Source: Falsigemmobacter faecalis (lineage in GTDB: Bacteria; Pseudomonadota; Alphaproteobacteria; Rhodobacterales; Rhodobacteraceae). Taken from it: 64,000 bases of DNA. The stretch spans positions 1-64,000 of the forward strand of contig NZ_RRAZ01000003.1 of NCBI RefSeq assembly GCF_003863335.1, read 5' to 3'. Shown piece by piece: positions 54,905-63,235 of this stretch. The translations under genes and the position numbers were made by a program. The notes under the pieces were generated by a model that was given only the letters and a program-made list of their open reading frames with translations, made no database searches and had not been told where the DNA came from. How positions within the stretch are numbered: the stretch's first letter is position 1; each line of letters opens with the position of its first letter.

Positions 54905-55452
54905 TCACCCTCGCCAACACCCCTGTGCTGGAGACGGAACGTCTGATCCTGCGGGCACCGCAGGCGGATGATTTCGCGCCCTACGTTGCCTTTATGGCGG
55001 GCGATCGCGGCGGGTTTGTTGGGGGGCCGCTGGCGGCGGATCTGGCCTGGCGCGGCTTTGGCCATATCATCGGCCATTGGGTGATGCGCGGTTACGGCTT
55101 CTTTGTGATCACGGATAAGGCCTCGGGCCGGGCGATCGGCACCGTTGGTCCCTGGTGCCCCGAGGGCTGGCCGGAGCCGGAAATCGGCTGGACGCTCTGG
55201 GATCCGGCGTTTGAAGGCAAAGGCATCGCCCGCGAAGCGGCTGAAGCAGCCCGTGCCTTCGTCTATGGCCAGCTTGGCTGGAGCACGGCGATCAGCCTGA
55301 TTGCGCCCGATAATGCCCCCTCTGCTGCGCTGGCGCGCCGGATGGGTGCGCGCCCGGACGGGCAGTTTGAGCTGCGCGGCACTGTGGTCGATATCTGGCG
55401 TCATCCGTCAGCCGATCAGCTGGCCGATGGCAGCCCCGAGGCTTACGCATGA
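54901..55452 (+). CDS. GNAT family acetyltransferase (RimJ/RimL-like)
   Basis: The 183-residue protein has TERLILRAPQADDFAPY, the acetyl-CoA loop region PEIGWTLWDPAFEGKGIAREAAEAARAF and SLIAPDNAPSAALARRMGARP, typical of the RimJ/RimL group. The substrate, a protein N-terminus or a small molecule, is not clear. It sits between ffh and chorismate mutase with 4-bp overlap to ffh. Confidence 0.9.
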   Translation: MITLANTPVLETERLILRAPQADDFAPYVAFMAGDRGGFVGGPLAADLAWRGFGHIIGHWVMRGYGFFVITDKASGRAIGTVGPWCPEGWPEPEIGWTLWDPAFEGKGIAREAAEAARAFVYGQLGWSTAISLIAPDNAPSAALARRMGARPDGQFELRGTVVDIWRHPSADQLADGSPEAYA

Positions 55453-55469
55453 CCCAGGGAGGGGCCCCT

Positions 55470-55766
55470 ATGACCGACGCCGTCAGCCGTGCCGCAGAGA
55501 TTTTGCGGACGCATCGTGAATCCATCGACCGGCTCGATGCCGTTCTGGTCTTCACTCTGGCGGAGCGGTTCAAGCACACCCAGGCCGTGGGGAAACTGAA
55601 GGCTGAACACGCGCTTCCCCCCTCGGACCCCTCGCGCGAAGCGCGTCAGATCGAGCGTCTGGAACGGCTGGCCAAAGAGGCCGATCTGGACCCCGAATTC
55701 GCCAAGAAGTTCCTGGCGTTCATCATCTCGGAAGTCATCCGGCATCACGAGACCTTTCAACAGTAA
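55470..55766 (+). CDS. Chorismate mutase
   Basis: The 98-residue all-helical AroQ-type protein has HRESIDRLDAVLVFTLAERFKHTQAVGKLKAEHALPPSDPSREARQIERL, with Arg/Lys positions of the AroQ active site. It rearranges chorismate to prephenate. GGAGGGG lies 6 bp before ATG 55470. ATG 55449, overlapping the GNAT stop, is the alternative start. It precedes rpsP by 41 bp. Confidence 0.9.
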   Translation: MTDAVSRAAEILRTHRESIDRLDAVLVFTLAERFKHTQAVGKLKAEHALPPSDPSREARQIERLERLAKEADLDPEFAKKFLAFIISEVIRHHETFQQ

Positions 55767-55807
55767 TCCGGTGTTGCCGGTCCTAACATCCTTAAGGAGA
55801 TACCCTC

Positions 55808-56158
55808 ATGTCCATGAAAATCCGTCTCGCCCGTGGTGGTTCGAAAAAGCGTCCGCACTACGCAATCGTTGCTGCTGACGCTCGCATGCCGCGCGACGGC
55901 CGCTTCATCGAGAAGCTGGGCACCTACAACCCGCTGCTGGCAAAAGACGCAGAAGACCGCGTCAAACTGAACGTTGAGCGCGTTCAGTACTGGCTGTCGC
56001 AGGGCGCACAGCCGACCGACCGCGTTGCACGCTTCCTGGAAGCTGCAGGCCTGAAAACCAAAGCTGTTCGCAACAACCCGAAATCGGCTGTTCCGGGCAA
56101 AAAAGCCACCGCACGCGCTGCTGAAAAAGCTGCAAAAGCGGAAGCTGCTGCTGAATAA
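55808..56158 (+). CDS. rpsP: 30S ribosomal protein S16
   Basis: S16 is needed for 30S assembly. The 116-residue protein starts [42 protein letters not shown], with a lysine/alanine-rich tail ([19 protein letters not shown]) typical of alphaproteobacteria. AAGGAGA precedes the start. A hairpin separates it from rimM, so the ribosomal message may be produced in excess. Confidence 0.97.
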   Translation: MSMKIRLARGGSKKRPHYAIVAADARMPRDGRFIEKLGTYNPLLAKDAEDRVKLNVERVQYWLSQGAQPTDRVARFLEAAGLKTKAVRNNPKSAVPGKKATARAAEKAAKAEAAAE

Positions 56159-56183
56159 TGATCCCTGCGGATCAGTGATATCT

Positions 56184-56217
56184 GCCGGGTGCCTTCGGGC
56201 GCCCGGCTTTCTGCTTT
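56184..56217 (+). terminator. Terminator or attenuator between rpsP and rimM
   Basis: GCCGGGTGCC (56184-56193) pairs with GGCGCCCGGC (56198-56207), with one G-U pair, around a TTCG loop. T-rich sequence follows. It lies 25 bp after rpsP and 26 bp before rimM and probably reduces readthrough. Confidence 0.7.
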
Positions 56218-56232
56218 CTGAGGACAGGACAA

Positions 56233-56739
56233 ATGGCCGGATCGGATCGGATTTGCGTCGGCGCCATCGGGGGCGCCTTTGGTGTCAAAGGCGAAGTGCG
56301 CCTGAAAAGCTTTTGCGCGGACCCCGCCGCGATCGCGGATTACGCGCCGCTCTACTCGGAAGACGGCAAGCGGGAGTTTGACCTGGTTCTGACCGGCATT
56401 CTCAACAATGGCCTCTCCGCCCGGATGAGCGGGATCACCACCCGCGATCAGGCCGAGGCCGCCCGTGGCCTTCGTCTCTTTGCGGATCGCTCGCGGCTGC
56501 CTTCGCTGCCGGATGACGAGTTCTATCACACCGATCTGATCGGTCTGACGGTGCTTGATACCGGCGGCACGGAGCTTGGCAAGGTGAAGGCTGTGCTGAA
56601 TCACGGCGCGTCCGACCTGCTGGAGATCATGGGCCCGGGGATGAAATCGCCGATGCTGCTGCCCTTCACCCTGGCCGTGGTGCCGACGGTGGATCTGGCC
56701 GGTGGCCGGATGATCGTCGACCCGCCGGAAGAGGTCTGA
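56233..56739 (+). CDS. rimM: Ribosome maturation factor RimM
   Basis: The 168-residue protein begins [22 protein letters not shown], the RimM N-terminal signature, and contains a PRC-barrel domain ([37 protein letters not shown]). RimM binds S19 and helps 30S head maturation. GAGGACAGGAC precedes it. trmD and rplS, its usual followers, are absent. A minus-strand gene ends only 3 bp after it. Confidence 0.95.
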   Translation: MAGSDRICVGAIGGAFGVKGEVRLKSFCADPAAIADYAPLYSEDGKREFDLVLTGILNNGLSARMSGITTRDQAEAARGLRLFADRSRLPSLPDDEFYHTDLIGLTVLDTGGTELGKVKAVLNHGASDLLEIMGPGMKSPMLLPFTLAVVPTVDLAGGRMIVDPPEEV

Positions 56740-56742
56740 GCC

Positions 56743-57228
56743 TCAGAGCATCGCTGCGGCGCGCGAGTGCCGCAGCAGGATGCCGTATTGATCTGCGGCC
56801 TTTTGCTCATCCAGCACCGAATGCCCGTAATTCGCGGGCCGCCATTTCTCGCCGTTGAAATTCTTCCAGTCGCGCTGCGTTTCAGCCCAGCGGTGCAGCA
56901 CAGTCTCGCACTGCAGGCGCAGAGCGGGATCTGCCAGGCGCGGATCGGTGGAAAGCGCAAAGGTTTCCAGTCCCAGGTCTCCCCAGTCCTTCGCATGATT
57001 GGCCAGCGGACCAGAGCGCTGGCTGCGGTTGCCGGTGCCCTTTTTCATGCTGCGCATCCAGGTCTTATGACCCCGATGCCGGGCGGCGATGTTTTGCGAC
57101 ACGCCAATGCGGATGCCGCGCACCGGCCAAAGCACCTCGCAGTAAATACCGTGAAGTTTTGGCAAGGCCGCTTCCGGGCTGTGACCCTGTTGCCAGGACA
57201 TGTCAAAGCGGATGCCTTCGATGATCAT
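56743..57228 (-). CDS. GIY-YIG-like protein of unknown function
   Basis: The 161-residue protein has HGIYCEVLWPVRGIRIGVSQNIAARHRGHKTWM, reading as a GIY-YIG-type signature: GIY, then RIG in place of YIG, the catalytic-type Arg and His. No other domain is seen. A plausible catalytic Glu could be in NFNGEKW. It may be a small nuclease or an inactive homologue. It follows dinB on the same strand, 76 bp on. ATG 57228 begins MIIEGIRFDM. The family call rests on one short motif. Confidence 0.62.
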   Translation of the reverse strand: MIIEGIRFDMSWQQGHSPEAALPKLHGIYCEVLWPVRGIRIGVSQNIAARHRGHKTWMRSMKKGTGNRSQRSGPLANHAKDWGDLGLETFALSTDPRLADPALRLQCETVLHRWAETQRDWKNFNGEKWRPANYGHSVLDEQKAADQYGILLRHSRAAAML

Positions 57229-57304
57229 CGCGAGTCCCTTCGGGCGAAGTGCGCTCCCGAGCATCCTGCTCTGTTGTGGCCTGATTATGGCGCAGCGGGA
57301 GGTT

Positions 57305-58558
57305 TTAGCGCAGGGCGCGGCCTTTGATGATCGCATCGGCTCCGAATTTCGCTCGGATGCGGTCGGCGGCCCGCTCGGCCGCGGCGCGGCGGGCGGCGTC
57401 GGGATCCAGCAGATCGCCCGCAGGATCGCGGCCCGATGCCGTGGTAAGATCCGAGATCCCCACGCCCAGCAGCCGGAAGGGCGCTTTGGGGGCCAGTTCG
57501 CGCAGCAGATCTTCCGCCACCCGCCAGATGGCATCGGCGAGCTGCGCAGGCTCGCGCAGGCTGCGGCGGCGGGTGAGGATGCGGTGATCGGCCTGTTTTA
57601 CTTTGACGGTGACAGTCTTGCCTTCCAGCTCTTTGGCTTTGGCGCGGTCGGCCACCTGTTCGGTTAAGCGCCAAAGGTGGCTGAACAAAAGTTCGGTATC
57701 TGTCAGATCCTGGTCGAAAGTGGTCTCTTTTGAGATGGATTTCGGCCGGTCATGCGGGCTGATTTTGCGCGTATCAATGCCGCGCGCCAGATGCCACAAC
57801 CGCTCTCCGGTCTGCCCGAAGCGGTCGGTCAGATCGCGCAGATCCCAATCCAGGATGTCGCTGACCGAGCGGATCCCGGCCTGCTCCAGCGCGCCCTGGG
57901 TGGAAAGCCCCACGCCCCAGAGAATGCGCAGGGGTTTGCCCTTCAGAAAGGCCGCGGTTTCCGAACGCCCGATCACCGAAAATCCGCGCGGCTTATCGAG
58001 GTCTGAAGCGATCTTCGCCAGAAACTTGTTATGCGACAGCCCGACCGAGAGGCTGATCCCCAGATCGCGCTCCACCTCATGGGCGAGACGGGCCAGAAGA
58101 TGCGCGGCGGGGGCACCGTGCAGACGCTCGGTGCCGGTCAGATCGAGAAAGGCTTCATCGAGGCTCAGGGGCTCCACCGCGGGGGTCAGCGCCTCCATTC
58201 GGGCGCGAAGGGCGCGTGAGACTTCGGCATAGACCGACATCCGCGGCGGCACGATCACCGCTTCGGGGCAGCGCTTTCGCGCCTCAAACATCGGCATGGC
58301 CGAGCGCACGCCATAGATCCGCGCGATATAGCAGCAGGTCGAGACCACGCCGCGCGTGCCGCCCCCCACGATCAGCGGTCTATCCCGCAGCTCGGGGTTT
58401 AAGTGCTTTTCAACGCTGGCATAAAAGGCATCGCAATCGAGATGCGCGATGCTGAGGTCATGCAGTTCCTCATGCGCAATCACCCGCGGGCTGCGGCACT
58501 TCGGGCAGCGCGGGCCGGTCGTCAGCGGGGTCAGGCAGTCGCGGCAAAGGGCGGGCAT
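57305..58558 (-). CDS. dinB: DNA polymerase IV with N-terminal zinc ribbon
   Basis: The 417-residue Y-family polymerase carries IAHLDCDAFYASVEKHLNPELRDRPL, SLDEAFLDLTG with the catalytic acids, and the little-finger domain. Before this, four cysteines (C5, C8, C18, C21) form a zinc-ribbon-like knuckle not found in E. coli DinB. Pol IV bypasses lesions with low fidelity. The start MPALCRDC lies in a clear frame. I see no LexA-type box nearby. Confidence 0.95.
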   Translation of the reverse strand: MPALCRDCLTPLTTGPRCPKCRSPRVIAHEELHDLSIAHLDCDAFYASVEKHLNPELRDRPLIVGGGTRGVVSTCCYIARIYGVRSAMPMFEARKRCPEAVIVPPRMSVYAEVSRALRARMEALTPAVEPLSLDEAFLDLTGTERLHGAPAAHLLARLAHEVERDLGISLSVGLSHNKFLAKIASDLDKPRGFSVIGRSETAAFLKGKPLRILWGVGLSTQGALEQAGIRSVSDILDWDLRDLTDRFGQTGERLWHLARGIDTRKISPHDRPKSISKETTFDQDLTDTELLFSHLWRLTEQVADRAKAKELEGKTVTVKVKQADHRILTRRRSLREPAQLADAIWRVAEDLLRELAPKAPFRLLGVGISDLTTASGRDPAGDLLDPDAARRAAAERAADRIRAKFGADAIIKGRALR

Positions 58559-58597
58559 GCGCCAGATATGCGCCTTTTGCCCGCCCCCGCCAAGGGC

Positions 58598-59959
58598 TCA
58601 GGCGGGGGCCAGCGCTGCGGCCAGCGCGGCGGCCTGGGCGCGGATATCGGGGATCGCGGTGATCTCCCACAGCGCGGCACGGGTGGGCGGGCCCAGGGCC
58701 ACGACACCGGGCATCAGCGCCCCGCTTTGGGTGATCAGCCGCCCGTCCGTCGTCACATCCGGGCCAATGCTCAGGGGGTCTTTTCGCGCGAAGCCACGGG
58801 CAAAGAGATCCGCGAGAACCGGCGAAGCATGGGCGACCGGATCGCGGCGGATCCCGCGGCAGTCGACGATAAAGGCGGCCGGAACCTCCGTCAGAACCCC
58901 ACTGCCGCGCGGCCGCAGAGTGGCGGTCAGGCTGCCGTCCCCGGCGCGGCCTGCGCTCTGAAAGCCTGCGCGCAGAATGCTCAACTGCCCGTCCTTCATG
59001 GCCTGGCGCAGACGCAGGTCAGAGGCATCGGGGATCCGGTGGCGGTGCACCTCCCACCAGGAGCTGCCGTGGCGCAGAAAGCGGCGGCGCTCTGCCTCGG
59101 GCCAGGCCTGCCAGATTTTTGCGATGAAGGGGCGGATCGCATCCACCACATCGCGCCAGGTGCCGCCCGCCGCCTCTGCCGCCCGCGCTTTGGCGCGCAA
59201 AAAGCGCAGCAGTTGCGAGACGCCCTGGTCCAGCGGCAGATCCTCAGGCACCAGCTTCAGCGGCTGCGACGGCGCATGGGCCAGCGGCAAAAGCCCCCGG
59301 CGGGAGACCGCCAGAATGGGCCCGCGGTGGCCTTTGTTCAGAAGCGACAGGGCCTGGTCGACCATCGACAGCCCCGTGCCGATGATGACGACCTGCGCCT
59401 CCTGGTCGGCGGGGGCGCGGAAATCCCAGGCGCCGGTCACCGGATCATCGGGATTGCTTTCGGGCAGCGCATGGCCGGTGGCCAGCACCGTCAGATCCGC
59501 CGTCACCACCCGCCCGGAGGCGAGGGTCACGCTGAGGCCATCTTCTGAAAGATGCAGCGCCTGATCTGCGATGATCTCCAGCCGGCCGCTGTCTTTCCAG
59601 GGGCTGGCAAGTTCGGTGAGATAATCGCCATAAAGGCAGCGGCTGATGAAATCCTGCGGGCCTTTATCTGAGGTCTCGGGGCGCGCCCGCAGCCAGGTCA
59701 GCAGATGCTCGGGCGCCTCAGGCCAGGCGGACATCTGCATGACGCGGGTGTTCAGCAGATGGTCAGGATCGCGGGTCGAATAGGCCAGGCCGCGGCCAGG
59801 CTCAAAGCGGCCCTCTATCAGGGTCACGTGAAACTGCGCGGTGTCTTTTGACAGAAGATGCGCCGCGATCAGCATGCCCGTGGCACCGCCGCCGATAATC
59901 GTGATCCGCGCCCCGGCGTGCAGGGGCGTCATCGGTGGGGCAGCGGGGCTGGGCGTCAT
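58598..59959 (-). CDS. FAD/NAD(P)-binding protein (FAD-NAD(P)-binding YdhS-like)
   Basis: The 453-residue protein has a Rossmann FAD loop (ITIIGGGATGMLIAAHLL), a second dinucleotide loop (VVIIGTGLSMVDQALSLL) and GRGLAYSTRDPDHLLN near residue 60. It resembles the YdhS/SidA-like FAD-NAD(P)-binding group, probably an oxidoreductase of unknown substrate. ATG 59959 starts MTPSPAAPP. A start at the later MTPLHAG is possible. It follows the small peptide gene by 149 bp. Confidence 0.85.
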   Translation of the reverse strand: MTPSPAAPPMTPLHAGARITIIGGGATGMLIAAHLLSKDTAQFHVTLIEGRFEPGRGLAYSTRDPDHLLNTRVMQMSAWPEAPEHLLTWLRARPETSDKGPQDFISRCLYGDYLTELASPWKDSGRLEIIADQALHLSEDGLSVTLASGRVVTADLTVLATGHALPESNPDDPVTGAWDFRAPADQEAQVVIIGTGLSMVDQALSLLNKGHRGPILAVSRRGLLPLAHAPSQPLKLVPEDLPLDQGVSQLLRFLRAKARAAEAAGGTWRDVVDAIRPFIAKIWQAWPEAERRRFLRHGSSWWEVHRHRIPDASDLRLRQAMKDGQLSILRAGFQSAGRAGDGSLTATLRPRGSGVLTEVPAAFIVDCRGIRRDPVAHASPVLADLFARGFARKDPLSIGPDVTTDGRLITQSGALMPGVVALGPPTRAALWEITAIPDIRAQAAALAAALAPA

Positions 59960-60108
59960 AAGATCGGAGTTCCTGTCTGGCTGAGCGGTCCCACAGCGGG
60001 CCGCAGGGCAGGGACTGCCACCGGCGCAACCGCAGCGGGACCCGCGGTGCGGCCATTCTGGCCCTGCCGACAGGGGAAAAGCAAGGCGGGACGGGCATTT
60101 CCGATCAC

Positions 60109-60216
60109 TCAGGACAGCAGGATAAAGTCCGCCAGAGAGATCAGCGTAACAACGGCGATGGCGAGCCCGGCATAATCCGGGAAATCCGGATTGGGATTGC
60201 GGAAAAACCCCTTCAT
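60109..60216 (-). CDS. 35-residue membrane peptide
   Basis: This short frame reads MKGFFRNPNPDFPDYAGL, then one hydrophobic helix (about residues 18-34, AIAVVTLISLADFILL) and stops. Its ATG overlaps the stop of the upstream esterase gene by 4 bp (ATGA), the same coupling used throughout this genome. That overlap, the clean single-helix design and the basic start make it a likely real small protein. I do not recognise a family. Confidence 0.65.
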   Translation of the reverse strand: MKGFFRNPNPDFPDYAGLAIAVVTLISLADFILLS

Positions 60217-60764
60217 GACGCTGCCCTTTGCTGTTCGGGATCAAAGCTGCGCAGAAGGTCATCGCGCAGCGCCTTACCCTCAGGCCAGGGGCCAAAGCCC
60301 GAGGCCACATTCACATGGCCGGCAAAGCCCAGATCGTGAAGGTTAGCCCCCCAGATTTTCGCAAGGCTGTCGGCCTGAGAAAAGGACATCCAGGGATCAT
60401 TGCGGCTGCCCGCCAGGGTGACCGGCCCCGGAAGGGCCACCTGGGGAATGCCGCCGAAAGGCGAGGTGCGGGGGCTGACCGAAGGCTCTGCCGGGGCGAC
60501 CAGCAGCGCGGCCCGAACGCGCAGCTGCGGCCAGCGGGCCAGCACCCGGGCGGAAAGAACCGCGCCCAGCGAATGACCGACCAGAATGGAATCAGGATGT
60601 TGCAGCAAAAGCCCCGCGAGTTCGGCCTCCCAGGTCTCGGGGTCGGGATGCGCGGGGTTTGACAGATCCACCATCAGCGCGGTCGGGTCCGTCACCGCCC
60701 ACCAGTGCTGCCAGTGGGGGGGCTCTGATCCGTCAAGGCCAGGAACCAGAAGGGTGCGATGCAT
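60213..60764 (-). CDS. Small alpha/beta hydrolase (RBBP9/YdeN family)
   Basis: The 183-residue protein has LLVPGLDGSEPPHWQHWW, SILVGHSLGAVLSARVLARWP (Ser nucleophile), PWMSFSQADSLAKIWGANLHDLGFAGHVNVASGFGPWP with the late Asp and His. It matches the RBBP9/YdeN serine hydrolases. Substrate unknown. It is coupled by a 4-bp overlap to the 35-residue peptide and is preceded by an inverted-repeat region. Confidence 0.92.
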   Translation of the reverse strand: MHRTLLVPGLDGSEPPHWQHWWAVTDPTALMVDLSNPAHPDPETWEAELAGLLLQHPDSILVGHSLGAVLSARVLARWPQLRVRAALLVAPAEPSVSPRTSPFGGIPQVALPGPVTLAGSRNDPWMSFSQADSLAKIWGANLHDLGFAGHVNVASGFGPWPEGKALRDDLLRSFDPEQQRAAS

Positions 60765-60770
60765 GGCGGT

Positions 60771-60813
60771 CTCCGGAGTACAGTCTGCTCACTACGGCCT
60801 GACTCTACTCCGG
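60771..60813. promoter_or_regulatory. Inverted repeat upstream of the small hydrolase
   Basis: CCGGAGTA (60773-60780) and TACTCCGG (60806-60813) are exact complements 25 bp apart, and the left arm also sits in the palindrome CTCCGGAG. They lie in the 100-bp gap between the hydrolase start and the Lrp gene's end, so may be a regulator site on the hydrolase promoter. Confidence 0.35.
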
Positions 60814-60866
60814 AAGTCGTGTTTCGGCACTTTCAAAGAAAATGTTGAAAAGAGAATAAAATTCCC

Positions 60867-61340
60867 TCAGCGGTCGCGGGTGTTGACCGGATAGGCCGTG
60901 GTAAACTTCATCCGCTCCATCGCGAAATGCGAGGTGACGTTCTTAATCGGCACCGCATCGGTCAGGCGTTTGTAAAGCCCGTCGAAAGAGCGGATGTCGG
61001 GAATAGCGACCCGCAGAAGATAATCCATCTCACCCGCCATCCGGTAAACTTCCATAATTTCCGGGATGTTAGTGGTGACATTCTCAAAGTTCTCACGCCA
61101 CTCCGTGGAGTGATCCGGGGCTTCGATCCCCACAAAGACCGTCAGCCCGAAGCCCAGTCTGTTGGGGTCCGCCAGCGCCACGCGCCCGGTCAGAATGCCA
61201 TTGGCCTCAAGCTTTTGGATGCGTTTCCAGCAGGGTGTCTGTGACAGTCCCACCCGATCCGCGATCTGGGCCACGGGAAGGGTCGCATCCCGCATCAGTT
61301 CGGCGATGATCTTCCGGTCTATGAGGTCAAGATCGTCCAT
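60867..61340 (-). CDS. Lrp/AsnC family transcriptional regulator
   Basis: The 157-residue protein starts MDDLDLIDRKIIAELMRDATLPVAQIADRVGLSQTPCWKRIQKLEANGIL, the AsnC helix-turn-helix, then the RAM ligand domain with MEVYRMAGEMDYLLRVAIPDI. Lrp-type proteins sense amino acids and act locally. GGAGAG precedes ATG 61340. It is followed by the hydrolase and the 35-residue peptide on the same strand, its possible targets. Confidence 0.95.
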   Translation of the reverse strand: MDDLDLIDRKIIAELMRDATLPVAQIADRVGLSQTPCWKRIQKLEANGILTGRVALADPNRLGFGLTVFVGIEAPDHSTEWRENFENVTTNIPEIMEVYRMAGEMDYLLRVAIPDIRSFDGLYKRLTDAVPIKNVTSHFAMERMKFTTAYPVNTRDR

Positions 61341-61523
61341 GCTGCCACTCTCCTGAGGCTGAGGCCGATCTGGCCTGCGCGGGCGGAAAGATGACATTTG
61401 GCCTGAAAATGTCCAGTTTCATTCGCCAAAGAACCAGAATTTGCTCTCTGACGGGTCTTTGCGGGAAGAAACTTTCCCGGCGGCCGTGAGTCGTGCTGTT
61501 TTTATGCTGCGAAGGGCGCGCGG

Positions 61524-61539
61524 CCGCGTTGCAACGCGG
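61524..61539. promoter_or_regulatory. 16-bp perfect palindrome between divergent genes
   Basis: CCGCGTTGCAACGCGG is a perfect palindrome about 185 bp upstream of the Lrp gene start and 150 bp before the small unknown gene. The 349-bp gap (61341-61689) holds no gene. Such a palindrome suits a dimeric repressor. Confidence 0.4.
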
Positions 61540-61689
61540 AAAAGAGAATGGGCCTTTCGGGGGTGGAGAAGATTCCACCTAAAAGACGATTAACTTAGAC
61601 GTGAATATTCTGTTGCCAAAGACGACCAGACGAGTCGATATTTGCTTCCGGAACGCCGCGGATGCGGTTTGACAGGGGAGACATGGGCT

Positions 61690-61920
61690 ATGTCAGGCAG
61701 GGATGTGAAAGCTTACGCGGCACCTGGACCACGCCCCCGCGCTGAGGCTCTGGTTCTGGTGCAGCTGACCGATCGGCGCACGGGGGCGGTGCACCGCGTC
61801 GATGGTCGCCCGCTTGCCTCCTGGGTGCCGCCTTCGGGAATCGGAGAGGCTTCGGCGCAACTGATGGCAGGGCGTGATCCGCGGGTCTGGAGCGTGCGGG
61901 TGATGGAAATGACGCCCTGA
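61690..61920 (+). CDS. Hypothetical small protein
   Basis: The 76-residue protein (MSGRDVKAYAAPGPRPRAEALVLVQLTDRRTGAVHRVDGRPLASW...) has no recognised family, membrane helix or cysteine. ATG 61690 has GGGGAG 8-14 bp upstream. A longer frame to 61642 is also possible. It is upstream of the sulfate transporter operon on the same strand, 217 bp away, but with a separate promoter candidate between. Confidence 0.5.
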   Translation: MSGRDVKAYAAPGPRPRAEALVLVQLTDRRTGAVHRVDGRPLASWVPPSGIGEASAQLMAGRDPRVWSVRVMEMTP

Positions 61921-62088
61921 GGCGCCCCCTTGTCAAATCAGAACAAGGGCTGGTCCGCAGCATCCAGGCTGGTCAGACGTCCCGGCCGGGATGCACAGGG
62001 TCGGGCAACTGCTCTGAAAGTCGCGCCGTGAAGGGGAAAACTTCCCTCTCATGCGGGAACTTAATGCCAATATTCCAGTCTGTTTTGC

Positions 62089-62117
62089 TTGATTGGCGAT
62101 AGTTCAGGAACTATTTC
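62089..62117 (+). promoter_or_regulatory. Promoter with overlapping operator before cysA
   Basis: TTGATT (62089-62094), 17 bp, TATTTC (62112-62117). The inverted repeat ATAGTTC-AG-GAACTAT (62099-62114) covers the spacer and the start of the -10, so a bound protein would block polymerase. The cysA start is at 62138. Confidence 0.45.
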
Positions 62118-62137
62118 CCATTCCCGGAGGTGCCCCC

Positions 62138-63235
62138 ATGGCCATTGAGATCAGCGATATCAGCAAACAGTTCGGCAAAACGCAGGTTCTGCGCGGTATT
62201 GATCTGTCGATCATGGACCGTGAGCTTGTGGCGCTGCTGGGCCCCTCGGGCTCGGGGAAGACCACGCTTTTGCGCATCATCGCGGGGCTTGAATGGCCCG
62301 ATGCCGGTCAGCTTGTGGTGGCGGGCGAGGACTGGATGCAGCTGGGGGCCAAAGACCGCCGCATCGGCTTTGTCTTTCAAAGCTATGCGCTTTTTCCCCA
62401 TATGACGGTGCGCGAGAACCTGGCCTTTGGCCTGACGGTGCGCCCCAAAGCGCAGCGCCCCTCTGCGGCGCAGATCACATCGCGGGTGGATGAGCTTTTG
62501 ACCCTGCTGCAGATCGATACGCTGGGCGAGCGCTACCCCGCGCAGCTTTCGGGCGGTCAGCGTCAGCGGGTGGCGCTTGGTCGCGCGCTGGCGATTGAGC
62601 CGCGGGTTTTGCTGCTCGATGAGCCTTTCGGCGCTTTGGATGCCGCGATCCGCCGCGATCTGCGCCGCTGGCTGCGTGAGGTGCATGAGCGCACCGGCTC
62701 GACCACGATTTTTGTGACCCACGACCAGGAAGAGGCTTTTGAGCTGGCCGACCGCGTGGTGGTGATGGAGCAGGGCCGCATCGCCCAGATCGGCACCGCC
62801 GATCAGATCCACGACCATCCGGCGACGCCCTTTGTGGCGCGCTTCATGGGCGCGGTGATTGAACTTCCGGTGACCCTGCGGGCCGGGCGGGCGGAATTGA
62901 AGGGCGTCGACACTTCGGCCCTGCCGCGCCGTCCGCTGGGCGATGGTCCGGCGACGCTCTTTCTTGCCCCCGATCAGGTGGCGCTGGAGGCCGATCCCGC
63001 CAGCCCCTTCCTGGTGACGGCTGTCAGCTCCACCGGCAAGCTTTTGCGCGTGACGCTTGAGGCCCCGGGACTGCCCGTCGTTGATCTTGATCTGCCGCGC
63101 CTTCAGGCGCGCGGCGTGGCTGTTGGTCAGAATTTCCGCCTGCGTCCGCTGGCTGGAGCGGTCTTTTCGGCACCGCGCAGCGCCAGCCCTGCAGGCCTCA
63201 TTGAGATGACTCCGGTAAAGGAAAACATTGCATGA
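62138..63235 (+). CDS. cysA: Sulfate/thiosulfate ABC transporter ATP-binding protein
   Basis: The 365-residue ATPase has Walker A GPSGSGKTTLL, Q-loop VFQSYALFPHM, signature LSGGQRQRVALGRAL, Walker B VLLLDEPFGALD and H-loop THDQEEAFELADRVVV, then a TOBE-type C-terminal domain. The C-terminal region and the next gene (sulfate-binding protein) indicate CysA. GGAGGTG is 5 bp before the start. It overlaps the binding protein gene by 4 bp. The ATPase gene comes first, unlike E. coli cysPUWA. Confidence 0.93.
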   Translation: MAIEISDISKQFGKTQVLRGIDLSIMDRELVALLGPSGSGKTTLLRIIAGLEWPDAGQLVVAGEDWMQLGAKDRRIGFVFQSYALFPHMTVRENLAFGLTVRPKAQRPSAAQITSRVDELLTLLQIDTLGERYPAQLSGGQRQRVALGRALAIEPRVLLLDEPFGALDAAIRRDLRRWLREVHERTGSTTIFVTHDQEEAFELADRVVVMEQGRIAQIGTADQIHDHPATPFVARFMGAVIELPVTLRAGRAELKGVDTSALPRRPLGDGPATLFLAPDQVALEADPASPFLVTAVSSTGKLLRVTLEAPGLPVVDLDLPRLQARGVAVGQNFRLRPLAGAVFSAPRSASPAGLIEMTPVKENIA

